Positions 14,502 to 22,252 of a stretch of DNA of 38,490 nucleotides are shown here, in pieces (the stretch's first letter is position 1; every line of letters starts with the position of its first letter). Under the pieces are notes generated by a model that was not told where the DNA came from, ran no database searches, and worked only from the letters and a program-made list of their open reading frames with translations. This stretch comes from Streptomyces poriferorum (GTDB lineage: Bacteria > Actinomycetota > Actinomycetes > Streptomycetales > Streptomycetaceae), in contig NZ_JAELVH010000057.1 of assembly GCF_019399235.1 (NCBI RefSeq), positions 1 through 38,490 on the forward strand. Direction: 5' to 3'. The translations under genes and the position numbers were made by a program.

Positions 14502-15011
14502 TCAGCGGCGCTCCAGGCAGCCGCGCACGAAAGCCGCCTGTCCCGCGTGCTGGAGGTCGTCCGCCAGGACGCTGACCAACCGGACGCCCAGGGTGACGGG
14601 CGGCGACCACGCCTCGTCGACGACGCGGTCGAGCGCCTTGCCGTCGAGGCGGCCGATGAACTCGGCCGAACGTGCGTGCACGGCGTCGTAGTACCCCAGC
14701 AGCAGGTCCGCCGAGCCGACCTTGACCGCGCCGACTTCCTTGCTGCTGTGCCCGTAGCCGGTGGCGCCCTCCGCGAAGGGCAGATCGAAGCGTGCGGCCC
14801 AGCCCTCGGTGAACCAGACCTGCTCGGTGTCCGCCGCGTCCGCGAGGTGATCGTCCTGGACGCGGGTCAGGTGCCAGACCAGCCAGGCGATCGAGTTGGC
14901 CCCTTCGTCCGGGCGTGCGTTGAGGTCGTCGGGTTCGAGACCCTCGACGGCCGCGTGCACGGTCTCCTGGATGCGGGTGTATCCATCGGTGAGGATTTCT
15001 GCGACGTTCAT
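14502..15011 (-). CDS. DinB/DUF664 family protein
   Basis: A 169-residue four-helix-bundle protein of the DinB/YfiT-like superfamily. The conserved segment GANSIAWLVWHLTRVQDDHLAD (excerpted) carries the first metal-ligand His; further His residues lie in GYGHSS and in DDLQHAGQAAFVRG, with the usual HxxH-like spacing near the C terminus. Members often bind Zn or Ni and include mycothiol- or bacillithiol-dependent transferases. Start at ATG 15011 (MNVAEILTDGY) chosen over a longer in-frame start at 15056, because family alignment begins there and GGTGAGGG precedes it. Single gene; enzymatic role unknown. Confidence 0.85.
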   Translation of the reverse strand: MNVAEILTDGYTRIQETVHAAVEGLEPDDLNARPDEGANSIAWLVWHLTRVQDDHLADAADTEQVWFTEGWAARFDLPFAEGATGYGHSSKEVGAVKVGSADLLLGYYDAVHARSAEFIGRLDGKALDRVVDEAWSPPVTLGVRLVSVLADDLQHAGQAAFVRGCLERR

Positions 15012-15068
15012 ACCCTCACCTTGGGCACTTCCCCGCCCGCGGCCCGCCATCGACACGCCCCGCGACGT

Positions 15069-15104
15069 CCGTGCGCCGGTGAGGGAGCCCTCACCGGCGC
15101 ACGG
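15069..15104. terminator. Perfect 17-bp stem terminator
   Basis: A 36-bp palindrome with arms 15069-15085 and 15088-15104 around AG. It lies 7 nt past the stop of the secreted glycosidase gene and before the DinB-like start. Very stable rho-independent-type hairpin without a U-run. Confidence 0.8.
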
Positions 15105-15111
15105 CCGGCTG

Positions 15112-17280
15112 TCAGCCGTAGATGCCGAACTCCCAGAGCGAGTAGCCCCAACCGGTGCCCCGCTGCGTGAGGTTGAGCTTCACATAGCGGGCGGTCTGCG
15201 CGAGGTCGAGGTCGTCGGCGTCGCCGTTGCCGCTGGTGGTGGAGTACACGGACCGCCAGTTGGCGCCGTCGTCCGAGACCAGTACCTCGTACGCCTTGGC
15301 GTAGGCCGGGTCCCACACCAGTTGGACGTGGCGCAACGACTTGCGCTCGCCCAGGTCGACCTGGATCGACTGGGGGTCGCTCCAGTCGCTGGCCCAGCGG
15401 GTGTCCATTCGGCCGTCGGTCGCCATCGCGGCGGTGCAGGGGCAGCCGGTGCTGCCGGCCTGTGCTGACGTGGCGGTGGCCGGCCGTCCGAGGGCCAGGT
15501 TGGTGCCGGCGACCGGGGGCACCACTACCTTCACGGACTTGGTCTCTATGCCCGCGTTGCCGTGTCCGTCCTCGGCCTGGATGTAGACCTTCCACACCCC
15601 GAGCCGGTCCGGCGCCTTCACCGCGAAGGTGCCGTTGCCCGTGGCGCGCCACGCGGCCTCGACCAGGGCCTTGTCACCCGTGGCGTAGTTACCGCTCAGA
15701 TAGATCTTGTACGTCAGCGCGTCGTTGTCCGGGTCACGGACGTCGGCACGAACGGTGAACTCCTGGCCGGCGGGCGCGCCGTTGGCGTTCTGCACGGTCA
15801 TGTTGCTGATGACCGGCGGGGTGTTGTCCCCGGCCGTGGAGCCCGCGTACGCCTTCTTCAGCGCGTAGTACGACAGGCGCTTCTTGCCGTCGGGCACCAC
15901 GTTGAACCAGATGCCGCCGAAGTCGTGCTCCGTTCCGTAGTGGAAGAGGGTCGCGCCCAGGGCGACGCCCCGGTGGTCGGTGATGCAGTTCCAGGCCTTG
16001 GTGTAGCCCTCGGCCTTCTGGACGTCGGTGGGCTCGTCCGGGACACCGTTGGCGTCGTCCGGCACCTCCCACTCACCGGCCGGGCCGCCCTCGGTGATGA
16101 TGTAGGGCTTGGTGTAGCCACCGGACTCCCAGGCACCGCGCACGCCGCAGATGTCGCCGTAGGAGTTGACCGAGTACAGGTCGAGGTCGGGGGCGTTGCG
16201 CTTGTAGTAGGGCCAGGCGCCGGTCCAGGCGTCGGTCGAGGTGACCGGGTGGTTCGGGTCGATGGTGTGGATCTTCTTCGCCACGTCGTTGACGAAGGTG
16301 GTGTAGGCGTTGCGCTGCTTCTCCAGTTCGTCACCGCTGTAGCAGTTCTGGAGTCCGAGCACCGACTCGTTGCCGACGTTCCACATGAGGATGCCCGGGT
16401 GGTTCCTGTACGTGTCGACCCACTTCGCGAACTCGGTGAGCGAGGCGTTCTTGTACGCGTCGTCGGTCAGGTAGTTGACGCAGCCGCCGCTGCCCGGACC
16501 GCCACCCGGCTGGAGCCAGAAGCCGCTGACGACCCGGATGCCGTTGGCCGCGGCCTCGTCGAGCAGTGGCTTGGAGGAGGCGTCGGTCCCCCAGGTGCGG
16601 ATGGTGTTGACGCCCATCGACCGGAGGTCGGGGAGGTAGCGGCCCGCGTCGGCGACGGAGGGGCCCCAGGTCAGTCCCTTGACCTGGTAGGGCTTTCCGT
16701 CGACGGTCAGCTGCCAGTTGCCCTGCGAGCCGGTGACACGGACGGCGCCGCCGGTGGCGGGCGGCGGGCCGGTGGTGCCGTACACCTGGAACTCCCACAG
16801 GGAGTAGCCGTATCCCCCGGCCCGGGCGGTGCCGTACATCCGGACGTACCGGCCGGAGCCGGACAGGGTCAGATCGTCCGTTCCGCCGTCGCCGGCGGTC
16901 ACGGTCTTGAGGGTCCGCCAGTCCGATCCGTTGTCGGAGGCCTGGATCTCGTACGCCTTGCCGTAGGCGGACTCCCAGGTCAGCACAGCCCTGCTGAGGT
17001 CGGCGGTGGCCCCCAGGTCGACCTGGATCCACTGGGGATCGCGCCATTCACTGGCCCAGCGGGTGCCCGTCAGGTTTCCGTCCACGGCGGCGGAGGCCGC
17101 GTAGCCGTCCCCCTCGTGGGATGAGGCGGTGGCGTTCTTCCCCTGCGAGAGAAGCGACTCGGCGGCTCGGGCAGGGGGCGCTGTCAGCATCACGAGCGAC
17201 GACGCGAGAAGCGCGAGAAGAGTGATCAGCAGCGTGCCCGGACGCGGTCTCGCGGGCAGGGCTGCGCTAGGTCTGTGCAC
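15112..17280 (-). CDS. Secreted clan GH-A glycosidase with two discoidin/CBM32-like domains
   Basis: A 722-residue secreted enzyme. Sec signal peptide about 1-39, ending at ARA-A. F5/8 type C (CBM32-like) domain about 42-168; TIM barrel about 185-475 similar to GH2 C-terminal domains, with probable acid/base E305 in WNVGNES and nucleophile E397 in IITEGGPAG; Ig-like module about 485-592; second discoidin/CBM32 domain about 596-722. The two discoidin domains are paralogous (TRWASEWRDPQWIQVDLG versus TRWASDWSDPQSIQVDLG). GTG start 17280 behind GGAGAG. An 18-bp LacI-type palindrome 47-64 nt upstream indicates sugar-responsive repression. It likely attacks a beta-linked polysaccharide or glycoconjugate outside the cell; linkage cannot be deduced, and another GH-A family (GH5-like) remains possible. 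Confidence 0.88.
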   Translation of the reverse strand: MHRPSAALPARPRPGTLLITLLALLASSLVMLTAPPARAAESLLSQGKNATASSHEGDGYAASAAVDGNLTGTRWASEWRDPQWIQVDLGATADLSRAVLTWESAYGKAYEIQASDNGSDWRTLKTVTAGDGGTDDLTLSGSGRYVRMYGTARAGGYGYSLWEFQVYGTTGPPPATGGAVRVTGSQGNWQLTVDGKPYQVKGLTWGPSVADAGRYLPDLRSMGVNTIRTWGTDASSKPLLDEAAANGIRVVSGFWLQPGGGPGSGGCVNYLTDDAYKNASLTEFAKWVDTYRNHPGILMWNVGNESVLGLQNCYSGDELEKQRNAYTTFVNDVAKKIHTIDPNHPVTSTDAWTGAWPYYKRNAPDLDLYSVNSYGDICGVRGAWESGGYTKPYIITEGGPAGEWEVPDDANGVPDEPTDVQKAEGYTKAWNCITDHRGVALGATLFHYGTEHDFGGIWFNVVPDGKKRLSYYALKKAYAGSTAGDNTPPVISNMTVQNANGAPAGQEFTVRADVRDPDNDALTYKIYLSGNYATGDKALVEAAWRATGNGTFAVKAPDRLGVWKVYIQAEDGHGNAGIETKSVKVVVPPVAGTNLALGRPATATSAQAGSTGCPCTAAMATDGRMDTRWASDWSDPQSIQVDLGERKSLRHVQLVWDPAYAKAYEVLVSDDGANWRSVYSTTSGNGDADDLDLAQTARYVKLNLTQRGTGWGYSLWEFGIYG

Positions 17281-17326
17281 ATTCTCTCCTGGCAGAAGAG
17301 TGGGGGACCGGTGTCCCGGAACCGGA

Positions 17327-17344
17327 TGGGAGAGCGCTCTCCCA
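17327..17344. promoter_or_regulatory. LacI-family operator TGGGAGAGCGCTCTCCCA
   Basis: Perfect 18-bp palindrome upstream of the secreted glycosidase. It resembles the Streptomyces CebR box TGGGAGCGCTCCCA with one extra AG/CT step in each arm, so a CebR-related but distinct LacI repressor is likely. No lacI gene lies in the window. Confidence 0.8.
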
Positions 17345-17457
17345 GGAGAGTGACGTGTGCGTGCTCAGCTGTCAACGAGCGCGACGGATCCGGTTCCCCG
17401 CACGCGAGCGACGCCCGGAATCCGGACGCCGCTCCCCCGCACGCGGTACGTACGGCC

Positions 17458-17775
17458 CTACGGCACGAGGTTCCGGGCCTCCACCTGCCGCTCCCCGTGC
17501 CTGCCCACTCCGGCGGCCCGCGCGGCACCGTGCAGCGAACGCAGGGCCAGCAGCAGGAAGCCGATGTCATCGAGGTAGACGGGGTCCGGCAACAGGTCGA
17601 CGGGCGACACCGTGTAGATCACCGCCGCCCAGAGCAGTGCCTTGTCACGCAGGGGAATCCCGGCGTCGGCCAGCAGCTTCCTGGCGCGCAGTACCCGTAC
17701 CAGGAGAACGCCGGCGACGCCCACCGTGAGCAGCACGAAGACTGCGCCGATGACGATCCATGCCGTGGTGTCCAT
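17458..17775 (-). CDS. DUF1232 (YkvA-like) small membrane protein
   Basis: A 105-residue protein with an N-terminal membrane helix (about 5-28, AWIVIGAVFVLLTVGVAGVL) followed by the DUF1232 segment IPLRDKALLWAAVIYTVSPVDLLPD and YLDDIGFLLLAL (excerpted), which includes the hallmark SPVDLLPD. ATG start 17775. Function of the family is not established. It is read alone, with the glycosidase promoter downstream and the Wbl gene upstream on the same strand. Confidence 0.85.
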   Translation of the reverse strand: MDTTAWIVIGAVFVLLTVGVAGVLLVRVLRARKLLADAGIPLRDKALLWAAVIYTVSPVDLLPDPVYLDDIGFLLLALRSLHGAARAAGVGRHGERQVEARNLVP

Positions 17776-17850
17776 GCTTCATCGTGTACCCGGCTGCCGG
17801 AGAAATACCAGGCGAGTATGGCGGCCATGGGAGTGACGATGCCCTCTCCG

Positions 17851-18105
17851 TCAGCGGGGGTCCTTGGCCTGCCTGCGCGAACGGCGCTTCAGCGCGCGCC
17901 GCTCGGTCTCGTCCAGACCGCCCCACACCCCGGCGTCCTGGCCGTTGTCCAGAGCCCATCGCAGGCACTCCTGTCGCACGGGGCAGCTCCGGCACACCGC
18001 TTTGGCGTCCTCGGCCTGCACGAGCGCGGGACCGGTGCTGCCGATGGGGAAGAACAGATCGGGGTCCTCCTCGCGGCAGGCCGCGAGCATGCGCCAGTTC
18101 TCCAT
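17851..18105 (-). CDS. WhiB-family iron-sulfur regulator, WblE/WhiB1-like
   Basis: An 84-residue Wbl protein with four cysteines C10, C38, C41 and C47 (CxxCx5C) to bind a 4Fe-4S cluster, the GVWGG turn at 59-63 and a basic tail KRRSRRQ (about 73-79) for DNA contact. The segment DLFFPIGSTGPALVQ is close to WblE/WhiB1 proteins, which bind region 4 of the principal sigma factor and respond to redox or NO. ATG start 18105. Divergent from the PP2C phosphatase gene with 195 bp between. May be a WblE paralogue rather than the chromosomal housekeeping copy. Confidence 0.93.
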   Translation of the reverse strand: MENWRMLAACREEDPDLFFPIGSTGPALVQAEDAKAVCRSCPVRQECLRWALDNGQDAGVWGGLDETERRALKRRSRRQAKDPR

Positions 18106-18300
18106 GGGTTCTCACTCTCCTGACGGTCGTTTTCCACTGTTCGGCTCCGTACGCTGCGGGTGACCGCCCTCGGGCTTCCGAAACCTCCCTGCGGCACACG
18201 GTGCTCGGTCGTCGAAGCTGCGCGTGTGGTGGCTCCGGGGCGACCATGGGAGACAGCGGGCCTGCGTCCGGGCGCGAGGACTGCGTGGGAAGGATGGTCT

Positions 18301-20376
18301 GTGGGCGGCACCGATGACATGCGGACCGGCTGGGGCGATGCGCGCAGGGAAGGCGTGCACCGCTCCCCGGAGGGGGGACTGCTCGACGTCCTCGGTGTGG
18401 GCGCGATGGTGCTGGACACCGAGGGGCGCATCGTGCTGTGGAGCCCGCAGGCGGAGGCGCTGCTCGGCTACGCGCCCGCGGAGGCGCTGGGCCGGTTCGC
18501 CGCACGGGTCCTCGTGGACGAGGAGCACTTCGAGCTGGTGCTGAGGCTGTTCACCGAGGTGATGAGGAGCGGCGAGGCGTGGGCGGGTGTCTTCCCCGTA
18601 CGGCACAAGGACGGCACCTCCCGGCTGCTCGAGTTCCGCAACATGAGGCTCCAGGACGACCGTGGCCACTTCTACGCGCTGGGCCTGGCGGCGGACGGAG
18701 CGACGCTGCGTGAGGTCGAGCGCGATCTCGCACTGTCCGTGCGCCTGGTCGACCAGTCACCGATCGGCCTGGCGGTCCTGGACCACGACCTGCGCTATCT
18801 GGCCGCCAACCCCGCGCTGGAGCGGATGGACGGGCTGAGCGCCGACGGTCACCTGGGCCGCCGGGTGGGTGAGGCGTTGCCGTTCCTGGACTCCGACGCC
18901 ATCGCAGCGGCGATGCGCGAGGTCCTCAGGAGCGGTGTGCCACAGGTGTCGCACGAGGTGGTGGGACGCACTCCCGCCGATCCGGACACCGATCGTGCCT
19001 GGCAGGTGTCGCTGTACCGGCTGGACGACTCCGGGGGCCGGGTGCTCGGGATCGCCGTGTCGCTGATCGACGTGACCGACCGCTACCGGGCGGGTGCCGA
19101 GGTGGAGCGTGCCCGGAACCGCCTTGCACTGATCGCGGACGCCTCGGTGCGGATCGGCACCACGCTGGATCTGGAGCAGACGGCCCGGGAGCTGGCGGAG
19201 GTCACCGTGCCCGAGCTCGCCGACGTCGCCGCGGTCGATGTCCTGGACAGCGTCCTGAAGGGGCACCCCGGGCTGACGGAGGGCCCTCTCCTCATCCAGG
19301 CCCTGGCCGTCGTCGCGGCACGGCCGAACCCCGTGGTGGAGGCGGCGGATCCGCCGGGCCACGCTGCCCAGTACGGTGCCGACCGGCTGATCACCCGCTG
19401 TGTGCGGACCGGCCGGCCGGTCCGGGAGCCGTACCTCGACGCGGGGATACTCGCGCGCATAGCCAGGGACAGCCGATCGGCCGAGCTCCTCGCGGAGGCG
19501 GGCGCGCACTCCTACATGGCGGTGCCACTGATCGCACGGGGCGAGGTCCTGGGCGCGATCGACCTCATCCGGACGGACAATCCGCTGCCGTTCACCGAGG
19601 ACGACGAGCTGATGGCGTGCGAGCTGGCCGCCCGTGCGGCGGTCAGCATCGACAACGCACGGCTGTACCGGCAGCAGCGGGAGACCGCGCTCACCCTGCA
19701 GCGCAGCATGCTGCCGCGCGACCACCACGATCCGGTGGGTCTGGAGGTGGCGTCCCGCTACCAGCCGGCCGCTGCGCGGTACGAGGTCGGCGGGGACTGG
19801 TTCGACGTCATCGGGCTGCGCCAGGGGCGGACCGCGCTGGTGGTGGGCGATGTGATGGGCAGCGGCATCAACGCAGCCACCACGATGGGGCGGCTGCGTA
19901 CCGCCACGCAGACCCTGTCCAGGCTGGGTCTCCAGCCCGCCGAGGTGCTGGGGCACCTGGACGAGATCACCGCCGACCTCGACCCGCCCTTCGCCACCTG
20001 CGTGTACGCCGTGTACGACCCGGACGCCGGGTGGTGCCGCATGAGTACCGCCGGTCATCTCCCGCCGGTGCTGATTCCGAGGCACGGTGCGCCGCGTCTG
20101 ATCGATCTGCCTGCCGGGGCGCCGCTCGGTGTGGGCGGTGTGCCGTTCAGTGACGTCACCGTGCCGCTCGGGCCCGGCGACCGGCTCGTGCTGTACACCG
20201 ACGGTCTGGTGGAGACCAGGGACGACGACATCGACAGCCGGCTGGACAGCCTGCTCCGGCTGTTGCGCGATCCGGATCCGTCGCTGGAGGAGTCCTGCGA
20301 CCGGCTGCTGCGCGAGCTGCGGGCTCCCGCGGACCTCGACGACGTGGCCCTGCTGATGGCCCGGGTGCGCGGCTGA
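18301..20376 (+). CDS. PAS-PAS-GAF-PP2C serine/threonine phosphatase (SpoIIE/RsbU-like)
   Basis: A 691-residue multidomain phosphatase. PAS about 26-135 (GAMVLDTEGRIVLWSPQAEA); second PAS about 145-265 (SPIGLAVLDHDLRYLAANPA); GAF about 280-455; PP2C/SpoIIE domain about 480-690 with metal-binding VGGDWFDV, VGDVMGSGINAA and LDDVALLMARV. Such proteins usually dephosphorylate anti-anti-sigma factors in partner-switching control; Streptomyces has many. No anti-sigma or anti-anti-sigma gene is adjacent. GTG 18301 chosen because AAGGA lies 8 nt upstream; ATG 18319 and a longer start at 18160 are alternatives. No membrane segment, so a cytoplasmic sensor is likely. Signal unknown. Confidence 0.9.
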   Translation: MGGTDDMRTGWGDARREGVHRSPEGGLLDVLGVGAMVLDTEGRIVLWSPQAEALLGYAPAEALGRFAARVLVDEEHFELVLRLFTEVMRSGEAWAGVFPVRHKDGTSRLLEFRNMRLQDDRGHFYALGLAADGATLREVERDLALSVRLVDQSPIGLAVLDHDLRYLAANPALERMDGLSADGHLGRRVGEALPFLDSDAIAAAMREVLRSGVPQVSHEVVGRTPADPDTDRAWQVSLYRLDDSGGRVLGIAVSLIDVTDRYRAGAEVERARNRLALIADASVRIGTTLDLEQTARELAEVTVPELADVAAVDVLDSVLKGHPGLTEGPLLIQALAVVAARPNPVVEAADPPGHAAQYGADRLITRCVRTGRPVREPYLDAGILARIARDSRSAELLAEAGAHSYMAVPLIARGEVLGAIDLIRTDNPLPFTEDDELMACELAARAAVSIDNARLYRQQRETALTLQRSMLPRDHHDPVGLEVASRYQPAAARYEVGGDWFDVIGLRQGRTALVVGDVMGSGINAATTMGRLRTATQTLSRLGLQPAEVLGHLDEITADLDPPFATCVYAVYDPDAGWCRMSTAGHLPPVLIPRHGAPRLIDLPAGAPLGVGGVPFSDVTVPLGPGDRLVLYTDGLVETRDDDIDSRLDSLLRLLRDPDPSLEESCDRLLRELRAPADLDDVALLMARVRG

Positions 20377-20392
20377 CGCCGGGGTGGCGGCA

Positions 20393-20573
20393 CGGGGAGC
20401 GCGCCACCGCGCCGCGTATGCGGATCGGGTGGTCCCGGTGGGTCAGCGTGCGCGGGGAGCGTGCCACCGCGCCGCGTATGCGGATCGGGGGGTCCCGGTG
20501 GGTCAGCGTGCGCGGGGAGCGTGCCACCTCCCCGAGTATGCGGATCGGGTGGTCCCGGTGGGTCAGCGTGCGC
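20393..20573. repeat. 60-bp tandem repeat, three copies
   Basis: Copies start about 20393, 20453 and 20513 with an exact 60-bp period. Copies 1 and 2 differ at two positions; copy 3 diverges in an 8-nt stretch near 20528. The unit is a multiple of three and stays open in several frames. The array fills the gap between the convergent phosphatase and DoxX-like genes, and the DoxX stop codon (20563-20565) is in the last copy. There are no unique spacers, so it is not CRISPR. Confidence 0.95.
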
Positions 20574-21024
20574 ACCCGCGGTGCCGGCGGCGGTGTGCGG
20601 CGGCGCCGGTCCGGCGTGTGCCCGCGCCGAGGAATCCCAGCCCGATCCCGAACATCCAGGAGTCCTTGGCCAGCGCGACGCCGTCCTGGGTCGGGCTCAG
20701 GCTGCCGGGCTCACGCATCCCCGGAGCACGCAGGTACAGGCCGACCAGCCCTCCGGAGAACCCGGTGAGCGCCAGCCCGGCGAGCCTGGTCGGGACGAAG
20801 GGGACCAGCAGACTGCCGCCCACCGCGATCTCGGACCAGGCCAGCAGCCGGGTGAACCGGCCGGGCTCGATCTTCTTGAGGAACGGGTAGGCGGTGCAGG
20901 CCATGCCGTGCAGTCCCTGCTGCGTCCCCTCGTCCGCCTTGAGCTTGCCCAGACCGGAATTGAGGATGAACGCGCCGGTGGCGATGCGCGGCGGGAAGTC
21001 CCGCAGTTCGGGCAGCGGCAGCAT
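20563..21024 (-). CDS. DoxX-like membrane protein
   Basis: A 153-residue protein with about four hydrophobic segments (FPPRIATGAFILNSGLGKL, WSEIAVGGSLLVPFVP, LAGLALTGFSGGLVGLYL, AKDSWMFGIGLGFLGAG) resembling the DoxX/DUF4267-like group. ATG start 21024. The basic C-terminal tail RRTGAAAHRRRHRGCAR is encoded partly within the third 60-bp repeat copy, so repeat change would alter its end. Roles suggested for DoxX relatives (thiosulfate:quinone or redox partners) are not supported by context here. Confidence 0.8.
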   Translation of the reverse strand: MLPLPELRDFPPRIATGAFILNSGLGKLKADEGTQQGLHGMACTAYPFLKKIEPGRFTRLLAWSEIAVGGSLLVPFVPTRLAGLALTGFSGGLVGLYLRAPGMREPGSLSPTQDGVALAKDSWMFGIGLGFLGAGTRRTGAAAHRRRHRGCAR

Positions 21025-21241
21025 GGGTGCCTCCAGATGAGTCAGCTCGTCGGCCCCCGGTCGAGCATAGCCAGCGGGCCTCGGTGACGCGCGCAGAGAA
21101 CAGCCGGCCGTACCGGCCCGCCCGGGGAGAACCGCGCCCGGGGCCGGAACTCATCGCCCGGCAGACGGGCCCGGAAGAGGGCCGGACGGGTGTACGGGGC
21201 CTCCGCCATACTGATCACGGCGGGAACGGAGAGGCGGAACA

Positions 21242-22159
21242 GTGGTCCAACAGCAAACGGAATACGACGTCTTGGTGGTCGGCGGCAGCGGAGTGGACAC
21301 GATCGTCCGCGTCGACGCCCTGCCCGTCCCGCTCGCCGACTCGGTGATGGTCGGCCCGATCGAGGAGTGGCCCGGTCACACCGGGGGCAACGTGGCTCTC
21401 GGCGCGCGTGCGCTGGGCCTGGAGGTCGCGCTCCTCGACTGCATCGGCGACGACTGGACCGGTGCGCAGGTGCGCGAGCGGCTGGCCAAGGGTGACGTGG
21501 AGTTCCATCCCGTGATCTCGGCGGCGGGCACCCGCCGCGCGGTGAACCTGGTGGACGCGACCGGCAGGCGGATGTCGTTCTACGACGCCCGCGATCCGGA
21601 GGACCTGCGGATGCCGCGGGACTTCTATCTTCCCCGGCTGCGGCGCGCACGCCATGTCCATCTGTCCATCATGAACTTCACCCGCTTCCTGTACGACGAC
21701 ATCGAGACCCTCGGCGTCCCGGTCTCCACCGATCTGCACGACTGGGACGGACTGGCCGGCCATCAGCGGGAGTTCGCCCTGCGGTCCGATCTCGTGTTCT
21801 TCAGCGCGGCGGTGACGGGTGACCGTACGCCCGCGGTGATGCGGGAGATCCTGCGTGAGGGCCGCGCCGGCACCGTGGTGGCCACGGCAGGTGCGGAAGG
21901 CTCCTACGTCCTCACGCGCGACGGCGGTCCGGACCCGCGCCACGTCCCGGCGACCGTGCCTCCCGCACCGGTGGTGGACAGCAACGGCGCGGGCGACGCG
22001 TTCGTCACCGGGTTCCTGTACGGGCGGCTCGAAGGCCGGGACGCCCTCGGGTCCGCCCGGCTGGGCGCGGCGGCGGGTGCTTTCGCCTGCACGGCACCCG
22101 GCTCCACCGCCATGATCGGCCGGGAAGCCCTGCTGGCGGCGGACGGCCGCGCTTCGTAG
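21242..22159 (+). CDS. PfkB-family carbohydrate kinase
   Basis: A 305-residue ribokinase/PfkB protein. Substrate-binding GGN motif (HTGGNVALGARALGL, about 40-54) and PfkB signature 2 with catalytic Asp in VVDSNGAGDAFVTGFLYGR (about 240-258). The family phosphorylates sugars or nucleosides using ATP. GTG start 21242 behind GGAGAGGCGG. Transcribed towards the amylase gene and separated from it by a strong hairpin. Substrate unknown; ribose, fructose-like or nucleoside substrates are all possible. Confidence 0.9.
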   Translation: MVQQQTEYDVLVVGGSGVDTIVRVDALPVPLADSVMVGPIEEWPGHTGGNVALGARALGLEVALLDCIGDDWTGAQVRERLAKGDVEFHPVISAAGTRRAVNLVDATGRRMSFYDARDPEDLRMPRDFYLPRLRRARHVHLSIMNFTRFLYDDIETLGVPVSTDLHDWDGLAGHQREFALRSDLVFFSAAVTGDRTPAVMREILREGRAGTVVATAGAEGSYVLTRDGGPDPRHVPATVPPAPVVDSNGAGDAFVTGFLYGRLEGRDALGSARLGAAAGAFACTAPGSTAMIGREALLAADGRAS

Positions 22160-22180
22160 GCCGTCGCCGCACGCGCGGAC

Positions 22181-22219
22181 GCGCCCCGACGGGCCGGGAT
22201 GGCCGGCCCGTCGGGGCGC
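22181..22219. terminator. Bidirectional terminator, perfect 17-bp stem
   Basis: Arms 22181-22197 and 22203-22219 are fully complementary around GATGG. It lies between the convergent PfkB kinase (ends 22159) and amylase (ends 22253) genes. Confidence 0.88.
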
Positions 22220-22252
22220 TCGCGTTGCGGGCGGGTGCGCGCTGCCGCCGGC

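Noticed and set aside
20393..20573. CRISPR array
   Set aside because: Contiguous 60-bp copies with no unique spacers and no cas gene in the window.
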